Positions 35,086 to 45,715 of a DNA stretch of 64,000 nucleotides are shown here, piece by piece; positions within the stretch are counted from its first letter, which is position 1; each line of letters begins with the position of its first letter. Below the pieces are notes generated by a model. The model worked only from the letters and a program-made list of their open reading frames with translations. It did not search any database and had not been told where the DNA came from. The translations under genes were made by a program, and so were the position numbers. The DNA is taken from NCBI GenBank assembly GCA_030737835.1, contig JAUJYN010000020.1, forward strand, positions 2,542,001-2,606,000, written 5' to 3'. This DNA is from Acorus gramineus (taxonomy: Eukaryota; Streptophyta; Magnoliopsida; Acorales; Acoraceae).

Positions 35086-35604
35086 CTGCAAAACACAACC
35101 AATGATCCACAATTAAAATATGGAACCTCCTATCACACATATAAGCCTACTTCATGAAGGCCCTAACCCCTGATACTTCCATATTATCACCCAAGACACA
35201 TGCAAACAACTCCTTGACACTCAATCAAGCAAAACTGCCAAACCTGCTGCAACCAGCCCTACTAATTGGTCTCCACAGCACCCAATACACTTCCAAAAAT
35301 TATGAAATAAATCATGCACATTCTCTGATATGCTGGGATCATAATCCATGAAGACATTAGAACCTAATTTTGCCTCTACAAGCCCGAAACAAATTATTTC
35401 CAGAAGCAGGTCAATTCCTACGCGAATCTGGACAGGCCATGCAAAACTGGTTCTAACTTACACCACAGATATCATAATGACCCCAAATTTCATATATAAT
35501 AACTAGACACATAGATGATCATATCATATGAAGACATAATCCTAGAAATGTGCCTCTAAATACTAGATTCACTGAGATCTTTAAAATACAGAGTGCTGCC
35601 TTAC
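35086..35604 (-). other. Putative LTR intron 1, AT-rich variant
   Basis: The boundaries are as in the other copies (sense GTTTCG|GTAAGG at 35604; acceptor TTTTGCAG|ATCTCGTAG at 35086), but the 519-nt body is ordinary AT-rich sequence with no CpG-rich core. It holds short stretches such as CAGAAGCAGGTCAATTCC and ACACCACAGATATCATAATG that resemble LTRs of other plant Tekay elements as I recall them. It may be the ancestral form of the intron, or a separate module. No coding potential is seen. Confidence 0.5.
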
Positions 35605-35765
35605 CGAAACAGGGGGAGGGAAATGGGGAGATGCGGGGTTCTCGACACACCTACGACCACCTCAACCACCACCACCACTACCACCACCTCATCAGCATCT
35701 CCTCAAGCCCTTCATGGCAGAAAACAGGGGTGCAAGGGCATGAGAAGGGGATTGAGAGAAGAGAA

Positions 35766-35792
35766 ACAACAACAACAACAACAACAACAACA
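35766..35792. repeat. (CAA)n microsatellite
   Basis: About nine CAA/ACA units in the exon-0/leader region of the B-type LTR. Other B-type LTRs have shorter ACAAC runs at the same place (for example 14320-14335). Confidence 0.9.
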
Positions 35793-36490
35793 CATACTCA
35801 CCTTTTCTCACTCTTTCTTGTGCTTCTTCTTCATCTTTTCCTCCATTAACAACACACACACAACCAAAAAAAACAGAGAGGGAGAGGGAGACGAGAGTGA
35901 GAGAGAGTGAGAGGTTTCCACAAAAAGGGGGCTTTAAATGGAATTAAAGTGAGTTGGTGGGGGGGAACAAGACCAAATCGTCCCTGACCAGAAATTCTGG
36001 ACGGGCTTCACTAGAACAGCCATAACTTCCACGATATAGCTCCGAATTGCACAATTCAAAATCCTTTGGAAAGCCAAGATGATTATCTACAACTTTTATG
36101 TTTATGCCAAGATCAAATATTCCCTCCAACTATTCCGAAATGAGAGCGAAACATTAAACAAGGCTGCTGCCAGAATTTTCTCATCCCCGTGGTATACTTG
36201 GAAAAATACCCATAACTTTTACTACATGAATCCAGTTGATCTAATTCCACTTTTGTATGAAAGCTAACTCAAAACTGAGCATTTCATGATAAAATCATAT
36301 TTAAACGTCTTCATCGTGGATTTTAACAAAATTAAATCCAAAACACCAAATCGGAAATGCATAACTTCTAGGAGAAAAATTATGTAGCCAAATTTTCAAT
36401 CAGAGCACTCTGACTCCTGCAGGTAGCTAAAAGCCAAAATTTTAGCAACTCCGATAGAAAAATAAGGCTCCAAATGACACAGGCATAACA

Positions 36491-36921
36491 TTCTCCCCCC
36501 CTTAGAAAATTTAGTCCTCGAAATTTAAGGAAACCCAAAGGGAAGACCGAATGTAGCAAGTATCACGCATAGACCTTTTGCTTCCAAGTGGTCCATGCAC
36601 CAGACTGGCGCTACCGACACACTGTAATCAAAGAAACGGTCTTAGCATGGAGCCACTTCTCATGCTGGTCCTTGACCTCGATCCACTGCTCCACGAACGA
36701 CAAATCCAGCTCAAGGATGAGGCGGTCGAACAGAATGACATGAGTAGGATCGTGGACATAACGCCACAGCCATGAAACAAGGACGACGTCGTGGGCATGA
36801 GCCAGTTGTGGGGGAAAGGCTAGATGACAAGCCACATCCCCAATCCATACAATGACAAGAAACAAGTCCGATTGAAGAGCCAACTCAGCTTGCCCCGAAC
36901 GTCGAAACGGACGGTGCCCTT
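36491..36921 (-). mobile_element. Worn B-type internal region, copy 2, left part
   Basis: It starts with TTCTCCCCCCCTTAG and shows minus-strand traces of an integrase tail (LDLSFVEQWIEVKDQHEKWL). It is colinear with 9969-10400. It ends at CCCTT (36917-36921), the left copy of the target duplication of the solo LTR, and resumes at 40566. Many breaks. Confidence 0.75.
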
Positions 36922-37469
36922 TGTCACGCCCCGGGCGTCCCCGAGACGCGGCAAGTGTATATAAAATATCAGAATCTACACAGGACGTCAATAATATATC
37001 ATACACAAGCAACCAGAATGACACACAGACAACAAAAGCAGGGCTGACATGATATATACACCAAATGCGGAAAACTAAAGACTGAATCTGTAATCAAAAC
37101 ACACTACAGACTCCATACATAATCACATGTTCTGTGAGAGCCAATATACATACAAAGACATCCAGATACAACACAAACGCGTGCCCAAGCACGGAAAATA
37201 ATACATACAGGCACAAGGGATGCTGATAGCCTCTGATACTCGCGGGACGTGGCGCTACTCCGCTACTGATGAAGTCCCTCAGGGAGCTCCTCCTCCGGAT
37301 CCGACTTAGATGACACTGAAGAAAAAATATTGTGCGAGGGGTGAGCCACACGCTCAGTGAACGGCACAACCCATGCATCACAGACAATATTGACCACAAC
37401 CAGATAATTCTTAACATCCACAACCACATTACCATAGCCACAAATAACAACAATTCCTCAAACTAGTAG

Positions 37470-37690
37470 GTCGCTAACGCCAACCCACTACACCCTCACC
37501 CTCACCCTCAATAGGTGACCAAGGATATTGGGACTAATCAACACAAAACCAGCGGGTCGCTACCGCCAACCCGCTACACCCTCACCCTCACCCTCAATGG
37601 GTGACCAAGGATATTGGGACTTACAATCCAGTGGGTCGCCACATCGCCGGCCCACCATACCCTCACCCTCACCCTCAACAGGTGACCTAG
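37470..37690. repeat. Three tandem units of about 90 bp with CACCCT runs
   Basis: Each unit has GGGTCGCTA-like sequence, CCAACCCRCTA, two to three CACCCT repeats, and GGGTGACCWAGG followed by TATTGGGAC or CTTGGGAC. The complementary strand has GGGTGAGGGTGAGGGTG, a candidate G-quadruplex. Sister copies lie at 58100-58340; single-unit forms occur in the A- and B-type LTRs. Confidence 0.8.
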
Positions 37691-38080
37691 GCTCTTGGGA
37701 CTGACTAGGCTGTTGGTCACCCTTGGTCCACCGATAGTCTCTCCCCACTCCGTAGGTCGTTTGGCCACTCCCACGTTCAGCACAGTCCTTCTACCAAATC
37801 AGGAGGCGCCTACTAATGGGAGCCCCTGCACGGGACAACCTGTCTAACGCTGAGGTAGTCTCTACACGGATCCAACGAAGGGAACAGAACAGCCTATCCA
37901 TCGCATATGATCCACTCGGATCCGCAGACAGCACATCATAACAACACTAATGTTCTGAATTCCTCAGAACCCACCGGGGCGCATAACTACGATGCGGGGA
38001 ACATGCATAAGGTTATAACAAGGGTGGAATATCATTGGGGGAAAGAAACTCGGGAGGGCAGCGTGAGTTCCCATTATAGG

Positions 38081-38931
38081 TAGGCCTGTCAACGGGTCGG
38101 GTCCGGGTCGGGTCGGGGTGGACCCGGACCCGACCCGTGACAGGACCCGACGGGTCCGGGTCCAACCCAAGACCCGGCGGGTCCGGGGAAATGTGGACCC
38201 GGACCCGGACCCGGACCCGTCGGACCCGGGTCGGGTCCAGGTCCGACCTGACCCGGATGGTTGGGTAAAAAAAAAAAAAAAAAAGCTCATGTATTTGTTT
38301 GCCTTATCATTTTATTTGAAATTTTTGTAATAAAACATTATTGTTAATGAGACTATGTTTGAATATAATTTTATACAATTCAAAAGAAGTAAATGAATTA
38401 TTAAACAACATCCAAAACAATAATCACTAACATAAAAAACATATTAACCTAAATAATAAACATAACTAACCTAAACAACATTCAAAACAATATTAACCTA
38501 AACAACATTCAAAACAATAAACACTAACATATTAATCTAAATAATAAACATAAATCATGCAACAAACTAATTAATCATACAAATTAAAAAGTTAATAAGT
38601 TAATTGTCCAAAACAAACCGATTTATAGGCTTGTTATGATTATGATTTATGAACTTGTAGATAAAAAAATAAGTTAAATAAGAAATAAAATTATGTATCA
38701 ACTAATATTAATCGTCTTATAATATATGAGCATATATTAAAAAAAACAGTCGGGTCCAACGGGTCCAACGGGTCGGGCGGGGTGGACCCGGACCCGACCC
38801 GTTTGTTTGTTCGGGTCCGCCGGGTCGGGTCCAACTCGGGTCGGGTCCAAATCGGGTCGGGTATATTACACGTGTAATCGGGTCCGGGTCGGGTCGGGTC
38901 CGGGTATGGACCCGACCCGTTGACAGGCCTA
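38081..38931. mobile_element. Non-autonomous hAT DNA transposon
   Basis: The ends are perfect terminal inverted repeats of at least 24 bp beginning TAGGCCTGTCAACGGG. An 8-bp target duplication ATTATAGG lies at 38073-38080 and 38932-38939. The sister LTR has the unfilled site GTTATAGG at 58716-58723. Both arms (about 180 bp) are packed with CGGGTC/GACCCG repeats; the middle is AT-rich and has no transposase. Length 851 bp. Eight-base duplications and this end type fit the hAT superfamily. It landed after the solo LTR was in place. Confidence 0.9.
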
Positions 38932-39363
38932 ATTATAGGACACCCCGACAACCAAACAAGGAACACGGTGTACCCTAACCCGGGTCTCACCGCTGTCCTC
39001 GCAAGGCCCCTCCCCTATAATATTCACTATAACATGCAATTTAACATTTACTAGCATTTAATTTAATAAATAAACTAGTAGGGCACATGCATCGGTCGGG
39101 CTTCCTAGCATGGAAACAGGGGACATGGTGCACGGCTCATACACATATCCTAAGGGTGCAAGTCCCTAACATGCAAAGTCTAGGGTAACATGCATTCTAC
39201 AATTAAATCATGCTCGCATGATATACAAATTACAACATGCCAATATTCATCCATGGTGCCCCAGAAGAGGTCGGTATACGCCCAGTGTGTAGAACACCTC
39301 TCTACTGGGTTGGATTGTCCCACTCACCGAAATCCAGGTCGTCGCGCGACCGTCCGTCAAGAT

Positions 39364-39976
39364 CTGCAAGACAGGCATTTATACGGTGAGTAAAATCCAC
39401 AATTACCCCAAAATACCCAAAAATACATTAAACATACTCTAAAAATACCCTATACTCGGGCAAACGTACATACGGCACGTACGCACGCTAGCCCGAGCAC
39501 TCCGGCTCACTCCCGCACCACCGGCAACCACCCGCACGGCCACCCGACCCCTCGGGTGCGCCGCCGCGCCTCAGCCCGCTCACCCAGGCGCCGTCGGGCC
39601 CCTGCCCGCCGCCCTGGACCCGCAGCCGAGCCACCCGGTGCACCGCGCCCACTGCGCCCCGCCGCAGCAGCCCGCGCCCACCCCCGCGCTCCCCGAGCAC
39701 ACCACACGAGCACGCCGCACGCCCCGCGCGCACCCCGCGCGCACCGCCAGCTCCGCCCCGAGCGCACCCCGCGCGCACCGCCAGCTCCGCCTCGCGTGCA
39801 CCCCGCGCGCACCGCCAGCTCCGCCCCACGCGCACTCTGCGCGCACCACCAGCTCCCACACCGCGCGCACGCCTGCCTCTGCCCAGCGCCCCGCGCGCAC
39901 GCCCCACAGCGGTGCCCAGCGCCCAGCACCCTCCTAGCATACATCTAAGCAAGAAAGAGAGGAAAAAGAGGCTTAC
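39364..39976 (-). other. Putative LTR intron 1 of the C-type solo LTR
   Basis: Sense donor CCCCTTG|GTAAGCC at 39976; acceptor TGTCTTGCAG|ATCTTGACGG at 39364; 613 nt. The CpG-rich core (39450-39930) holds three tandem copies of a roughly 36-bp unit (GCGCACCGCCAGCTCCGCC) where the sister intron at 59149-60497 has one, but lacks about 790 bp present in the sister. Confidence 0.65.
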
Positions 39977-40290
39977 CAAGGGGAGGAAAGGAAATCCGGT
40001 TGCTCTCCGCGCACCGAAACCTCTCCCAAAAGGTCTCCAACGCCCGGATCTACCTCCACCACCGAGATGGCTCAAAACAGAGGAGAAGAGAGGGCGGACG
40101 GAGGGGAAAATCTCGCCGGAAAAGGGATTTGAAACCACCGGGGTGTAGATCGGGACCCGATCTACACTTCCTAGGTTTTAACTTTTAAGGTTTGAGGGGT
40201 CTAAGGGGCTCAAAAGTGAGAAAAACTGAGGAGAGGAGAGAGGGGGCTCAAGGTAGGAGATGATGAATAGTGCCAGGCACTTTTTAGCTT

Positions 40291-40302
40291 TCACTTATAT
40301 AG
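40291..40302 (-). promoter_or_regulatory. TATA box of the C-type solo LTR
   Basis: In sense CTATATAAGTGA, about 265 bp from the LTR start, at the same place as TATA-like runs in the other C-type LTRs. Likely core promoter; no experimental evidence. Confidence 0.4.
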
Positions 40303-40565
40303 TAAGCGACTTAAAAACCCGGATACGCCCCGGAACTGCGAAATTTCAGAAACGTTACCGGAATTCAACGAAATTTTCGTGAGAGGCTTAAAATGGCACC
40401 AGGACACCAAATATGCAGTTAGATTTCCAATCGGAGTCCTCTAACTCAGGACGATAGCTAACAGTCCAAAAATTAGCGGTACCGATCGAAAACCGAAAAA
40501 AAACGAAAAACTGCCAGAATGCTCCAACGGTTACCAGCAGGCTAAAAAGTGACACATATATAACA

Positions 40566-42102
40566 CCCTTAAACCCGGACACCTTCACGAAAACATGGTC
40601 GTCAAACCTAAAGGTAAGCTTCTGGCGACGATGACTTGCATAGCCCTTCTATCAGTTCTGGGAGGTGCAGATGCACACATGAACCAACCTGGCCATTGCA
40701 AGGTCAAAATAATTAACTTGTGGCCCCTCCAACTGGCGCTCCTCAACCGTCCCAACACAAGGGAGGTATAAAACTGCGCCTGTAGAGTGCCTTTTTCAGG
40801 TCCATCTGGATGCTCGAATGGCAGTCGTCTTGCAGGCATACCCCAACAAATGGGTGGTGCCTCACCAAACTGCCCTTATCATCGAGCACGCAGGCACTTA
40901 GCATGTCCTCCAAGGTCAGAATCGTCCTTTTGCTTGGCCATTCGTCGGCGGTGAAACATCGCACTTAGATGGAGGCTCGCGCCAAAGCCTTCCAAGGCTG
41001 CGCCAAAACCTCAAAGTAACCCTCGCGTCTCAACCTGTAATAGCGCCGACCGGAGTGCCATGAAGACGAACAATCGCGAAGGTGGAAACCCACGTCAAGG
41101 AGTCCAGAGACTCAATCAGTCAGATTAGGGAGGGAAGCGCGGACTTAGTCAGTCGGTCATTGATCACCTAGACGGCGTCGCGACCTGAACGTGACTTTAG
41201 CGAGCCCGCAACAATCCCTGATAACCCACTCCCACGTCCACTGAGGAATCTCGATGGACTGACGCTTTCCACTCAATGATGATTCTCGAACTTGCTTGAG
41301 GGCATGCCAACCTGGGGAAACAAGGTCACCCATATCGCCTTTTCAACGCACCACTAGCAATCTCAATGAAGACTACCTCAAAGTAGTCCACGGAGACCCA
41401 ATAAAACTTTTGAGATCCATGAAGGCATCCAGCGCATTCGTCAACCCCGACAGCAGTACTTAAAACTCGTAGTGCCTGAAACGGTCACGAAAGGCCATCT
41501 ACGGGATGTCCAACTCCCGGATCTCCGACTTGTGGTACCCTTGTGCGAAGATTGATCTAACAGAAGACACTCGCTCCCAGAGCTGGTCAAATAGATCATC
41601 AATTCATAGCAAGGGGTACCTGATCTTCAACCCTTACGGGAAGATCAAAACAACACCTCGAACAATTAAGTCCAGATTCTGCTCCTCGAGCATGGCTAGC
41701 GCTCATGATGACACTTACACGCTTGGTAAGCCGCTCAAAAACGGGGGGTCGTCGTCAAACCTCGACAATGCCTATGCGATGTCATCTATCTGATAAGGCG
41801 GTTGAGTCCCATCACGAACGTTAGCATCGCGTCTCCTCATTTGCGACCAATGTGGGGCAAAACGCGACAGTATCCACAACTGTGCTTCACATGCCGCCAG
41901 AGATAGGTCGCTCAACTATAACCATTGAAACTCCAGCATCCTGCACTCCATGGGCAGATTCATCACAGGGAGTCCATGCTCTCGACATCATCCAGTAGCA
42001 CTCTCCCGGTGTGGCCTCTACCTGGTAGCCTCCCAAGCCCACTATCTCTGCCATATGGGCGCACCAACAAGCATAGTATCTGGGAGCACCTCACAGGGCT
42101 CT
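40566..42102 (-). mobile_element. Worn B-type internal region, copy 2, right part
   Basis: It continues 36491-36921 after the solo LTR, starting with the second CCCTT. Its sequence runs parallel to 10398-11680 and 61765-63275, with minus-strand traces of integrase (40740-41340), RT-like stretches (41400-41650) and an unrecognised part (41860-42100). It stops at CACAGGGCTCT where a plus-orientation B LTR begins; the uninterrupted form is at 63262-63280. Many breaks. Confidence 0.7.
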
Positions 42103-44506
42103 TGTTATGCCTGTGTCATTTGGAGCCATTTTGGTTAAGTCTTTGTCACATCTGGGTCATTCACGGCCTTTTTCTTTTTGGATCGGAGTCGCTAAAATTT
42201 TGGCTTTTAGCTACCTGCAAGAGTTAGATTACTCCAATTTGAAATCTAACTGTATATTATGGGTCCTGGTTCCGTTCTGTACTACCCATATAAATTTCAT
42301 CGAATTCCGGTAACATTTTGAAAAGTATGCAGTTTTGAATCGCATCCGGGTTTGGCCGTTACTGGATTGAGAGGTGAGAATTGTTTGTGCACGTCTAAGT
42401 GGGGATTTGATGTATTTTGACCAAGTGATGAAGCTCCTTTGTTTGTTTGTGTTGGTGAGGGTTGACAAGCCAACCTCACCTAACACCTTTTTCTCCATTT
42501 AAAGCCCCCAAAATGTGTGTGTGTGTGTACACTTCCCTCTCTCTCTCCCCTCTCAAGCCATCCGTGGCTTTCTTTTCTCCTCTCCCTCTCATTTGTGTGT
42601 ATTGGGTGGAGAAGAAGAAGGAGAGGGTTCATGAAGGAGGAAATGGAGGTGCTTGTAGAAGCCAAGAAAACATGAGGAGGGCTGTGGAGGTGGTGGTAGT
42701 GGTGGTGGTGGTTGAGGTGGTCGCGGGTGCATCGAGGGCCCCCGAATCTCCCCCTTTCATTCCCCATCCCAAGATCTCGTCGGATGGGATGCGCGAGGTC
42801 CCGGGTTGCGGTGAGTGGTTTGGTCCAATCCCCCCCCCCCCCTCTCGAGATGCGCTCGACGCGCGTAGTCGTGCGTCGCGCATCGATGGGGCATCTTAGC
42901 AATACTACTTGTGTAGATAAGTAGTATGGCCATGCTTAAGCTATAATATGTTAGATATCTTGCATGCTAGGCTTATATACATGTATTGTATCCATGTATG
43001 AATGATTGTGTTGCATGCGCCCCTCTAGTATGGGCATGTATTTTTGGTAATGTGTATGGATGTATAGAATATGGCATGCCTTAGGTAGTATTGTAATACT
43101 ACTCCCACCATATTAATTGGAATATCCAGCATGATTAAGTCTGGGTTAATAACGGGCACCTGCCTAATATTCCCTTGCGATAAGACTCGAGGGCGTGGTG
43201 TAGTTGTTGCACCCATGCTAATGGGGCAAAGCTATGACCAACTTCATGAGATGATGATCTCTCTCGCCCTCTCCCTCTGAACGAACTGAGTAAGTAGATG
43301 CGATTTCCTACTTGACTCAGGTTCGTTTGGAATATTGGCATGCACCTTTTAGTGCGTGAGATCACGCTTGAACCCTTTCTTTTAAGTTGGTGATATCCAA
43401 CGCATGCTTAAGTTATGCCTTGTGTGCTTATGATTAATGGCCACGTATGCAGGATTAAGTGGGCCATACCTTGTATGCATGTTGTATGATTGCTGTTTAT
43501 GATGTAAATCCATGATTAGGGAGTATCCCTATGATTAATTGATATGTGATCGTGCATATGGTTCATGCACGTAGCTAAGATTTAATTCTCCTATAAAATA
43601 TATGCGCATGTTAAAACTAATCAGGCCTATCTGAAATAGGCGTGGGTATGACCCGTTGTCGGGTTGTACCTTATTAGTTAGAGCGCTAGCGATGTAATCG
43701 CCCCCATGCATCCGAGCGATGCACTCATTTGGAATTCAGGAGAATTCATTATCTTATCGGTTTTGTTAAGCCGGTAGTAGTGGCATTAAGCTAGGCCTAA
43801 GGCGTGTATATGAACCGCCTGTTGGGTTATGTGCCTTGGGATTATTTCTGCGTGAGAGCAGAGGCAACCCCCTTGTGTCCGAGCGACGCAACCGTGTGGG
43901 AGTACAATAGTATTCGATATCATCGATATGTGATTATCGAGAGTAGTTGTTTTTCCATTGGGTTCGCTTTGCGAACATGGAGTGTTTCCTCCCAATGTCG
44001 TCCGTGTTGAAGTGGGCCGGGTTAAAGCTGTCCTGACAGAGGGCTCCCATCCGTGGGTACCACCGATGCGTTCAAAAACGTACTGATCGTGGGAGTATAC
44101 CAAGTAGAGGCTACCCGGGAGAGGGCTAACGAATGATATTGCGAGCGTGGAATCGTTCTCCCCTTCGTTGGATCCGATGTAGGAACTTCCCGGCGTTGGA
44201 AAAGCTGTCCTGACAGAGGGCTCCCATCCGTAGGTACCACCGATGCTTTCGGAAGCGTACTGATCGTTGGAGTATACCAGGTAGTGACTACCCGGGGAAA
44301 GGGCTACCGGTGGACCAAGGGTGTAGAGGAGTCTAATCTCTCCAAAAGTCCTATGTCACCTGTAAAGGGTGAGGGTGAGGATGAGGTGAAGACACGTCGC
44401 TGCGTGACCCATTCATGGTTCGTCCGTTCCCATAGTTGTTGGGTCCGGTTACGTATTGATGTTCAAAGACATCGTTGAGCAGTTATCTCGATGTAGATGA
44501 TCCAGT
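42103..44506 (+). mobile_element. B-type LTR lacking intron 1 (processed LTR copy)
   Basis: It starts TGTTATGCCTGTGTCATTTG and is cut at 44506 (GATGATCCAGT) by the next element; the rest lies beyond the window. The U3 part, a TG run (42515-42528), exon 1 with the GGT repeat (42662-42773) and the 37-nt exon (42774-42810) are all present, but exon 1 and the 37-nt exon are fused at CATCCCAAG|ATCTCGTCGG. The donor-to-acceptor interval of the other copies is missing exactly. The upstream short intron with its C-tract also appears absent (junction near 42661/42662). The region after 42811 (GTGAGTGG, repeats, GAATTC pair near 43733) is kept. Confidence 0.85.
42662..42810 (+). other. Fused LTR exons, spliced-form junction at 42773/42774
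   Basis: The left part (42662-42773) matches exon 1 of the LTR at 18697-18810 nearly base for base; the right part (42774-42810) matches its 37-nt exon at 19397-19433. In that copy a 586-nt GTGAGC...TTGCAG interval separates them. The join here falls exactly at the predicted splice site on both sides, with no extra or missing base visible. Confidence 0.8.
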
Positions 44507-45359
44507 TGTCACGCCCCAGGGCGGCCGTCCTTGAGACGTGGCAATAATAAATATTAGCTATCAATACCTGAGGTCAATAAAGACTCCAACAACAACACAC
44601 AAAGTGGCAAAGCATGGATAATGATAACAGACTGAAAAGCAGAAGCATAATATATAAACAATGTCTGTAAACCAAAAATATTATTACAGACCCGAATACA
44701 CAATCACTGTCCTGTGAGAGCCAAGTCTAGACCAAAGAAAATACAACCTGTGCCACATGCCCGATTTACGATACATACAATGACTCTAGGACTACTGACA
44801 GCCTCGCACTCGCCACCCGCCGAAAGAACGCTCCACGCCCATAAGACCATGCTATAGGAAACCTCCAGCTCCACGCCCAACACTGCCCCTGAAAAGAAAC
44901 AGTATGCGAGGGGTGAGCTACAAGCTCAGTGAGTGGCTGGTAACCAATCACCATACAACAGTTCAATACATAAGCACTTTCCTTTCAAGGAAAACATGGG
45001 TGGAAACCCGTGGATAACAGGGTCACGCGGCACCGCGACCAACCTCACCCTCACCCTCACTCCCGGAGGGAGACTCTTGGGACTTTTGGGGAGAGACCAT
45101 ACCGTTGGTCGAGGAGACCCGGGATTACTGGTCTACACAACACTACTAGATCATCTACATCGAGTTAACCACTCAACAATGTTTTTCAACATCAATTCAC
45201 AACCGGACCCAACAACTATGGGAACGGACGAACAACGAATGGGTCACGCGGCGATGTGTCTTCACCTCATCCTCATCCTCACCCTCACCCCTTAGAGGTG
45301 ACATAGGAATTTTGAAAGAGACTTAGACTGCTCTACACCCTTGGTCCACCGGTAGCCCT

Positions 45360-45715
45360 TTTCCCCGCGTAGCCTCTACCTGGTATACTCCCACGATACG
45401 TACGCTTCCGACCGTGTCGGTGGTACCTACGGATGGGAGCCCTCTGTCAGGACAGCTTTAACGCCGGGGAGTTCCTACATCGGATCCAACGAAGGGGAGA
45501 ACGATTCCACGCTCGCAATATCATTCGTTAACCCTCTCCCGGGTAGCCTCTACCTGGTATACTCCCACGATCAGTACGCTCCCGATGCATCAGTGGTACC
45601 TACGGATGGGAGCCCTATGTCAGGACAGCTACAACCCGGGCCCCTTCAACACGGACGACATTGGGAGTAAACATTCCATGTTCGCAAAGCGAACCCAATG
45701 GAAAATAACTACTCT
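45360..45715. repeat. Two tandem units of about 178 bp inside the B-type LTR
   Basis: GTAGCCTCTACCTGGTATAC recurs 178 bp apart (near 45367 and 45545), each followed by CACGATCAGTACGCT-like sequence, GGTACCTACGGATGGGAGCC and CAGGACAGCT. The same pairs or triplets occur in the other B-type LTRs (6720-7090, 20435-20800, 33590-33900, 43975-44300), and single copies in A/C-type LTRs. Confidence 0.75.

Larger units (their letters stand above)
33467..36490 (-). mobile_element. B-type LTR (3' LTR of a worn B element), left end lost
   Basis: The right terminus GGCATAACA at 36490 is followed by a polypurine-tract complement (36491-36505), so this is the 3' LTR of a minus-strand B element. The left side joins the A1 LTR at a point inside the repeat region. 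It carries the 178-bp-type repeats (33590-33900), the GAATTC pair near 34146, and the U3 part (35940-36490). Its intron 1 is unusual: AT-rich instead of CpG-rich. Confidence 0.8.
36922..40565 (-). mobile_element. Solo C-type Gypsy LTR with perfect 5-bp target duplication
   Basis: Termini TGTCACGCCCCGGGCG and GTGACACATATATAACA; flanks CCCTT at 36917-36921 and 40566-40570. Inside are a tandem set of three about 90-bp units each with CACCCTCACCCTCACCCTCA (37470-37690), a hAT insertion (38081-38931), the 36-nt exon, intron 1 (39364-39976), exon 1 and the U3 part. Its sister at 57558-61084 differs at only about 2-3% near the terminus but greatly in the CpG-rich core. Confidence 0.95.

Noticed and set aside
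35086-35604. Host gene exon in the AT-rich stretch
   Set aside because: It has no long reading frame, and its edges coincide with the intron boundaries seen in all other LTR copies.
37490-37680. Telomere-like repeat
   Set aside because: The unit is CACCCT, not the plant telomere unit CCCTAAA, and it occurs in short blocks inside LTRs.
38081-38931. Transposase gene in the hAT element
   Set aside because: The AT-rich middle has no reading frame of useful length and no hAT motif; the element is non-autonomous.
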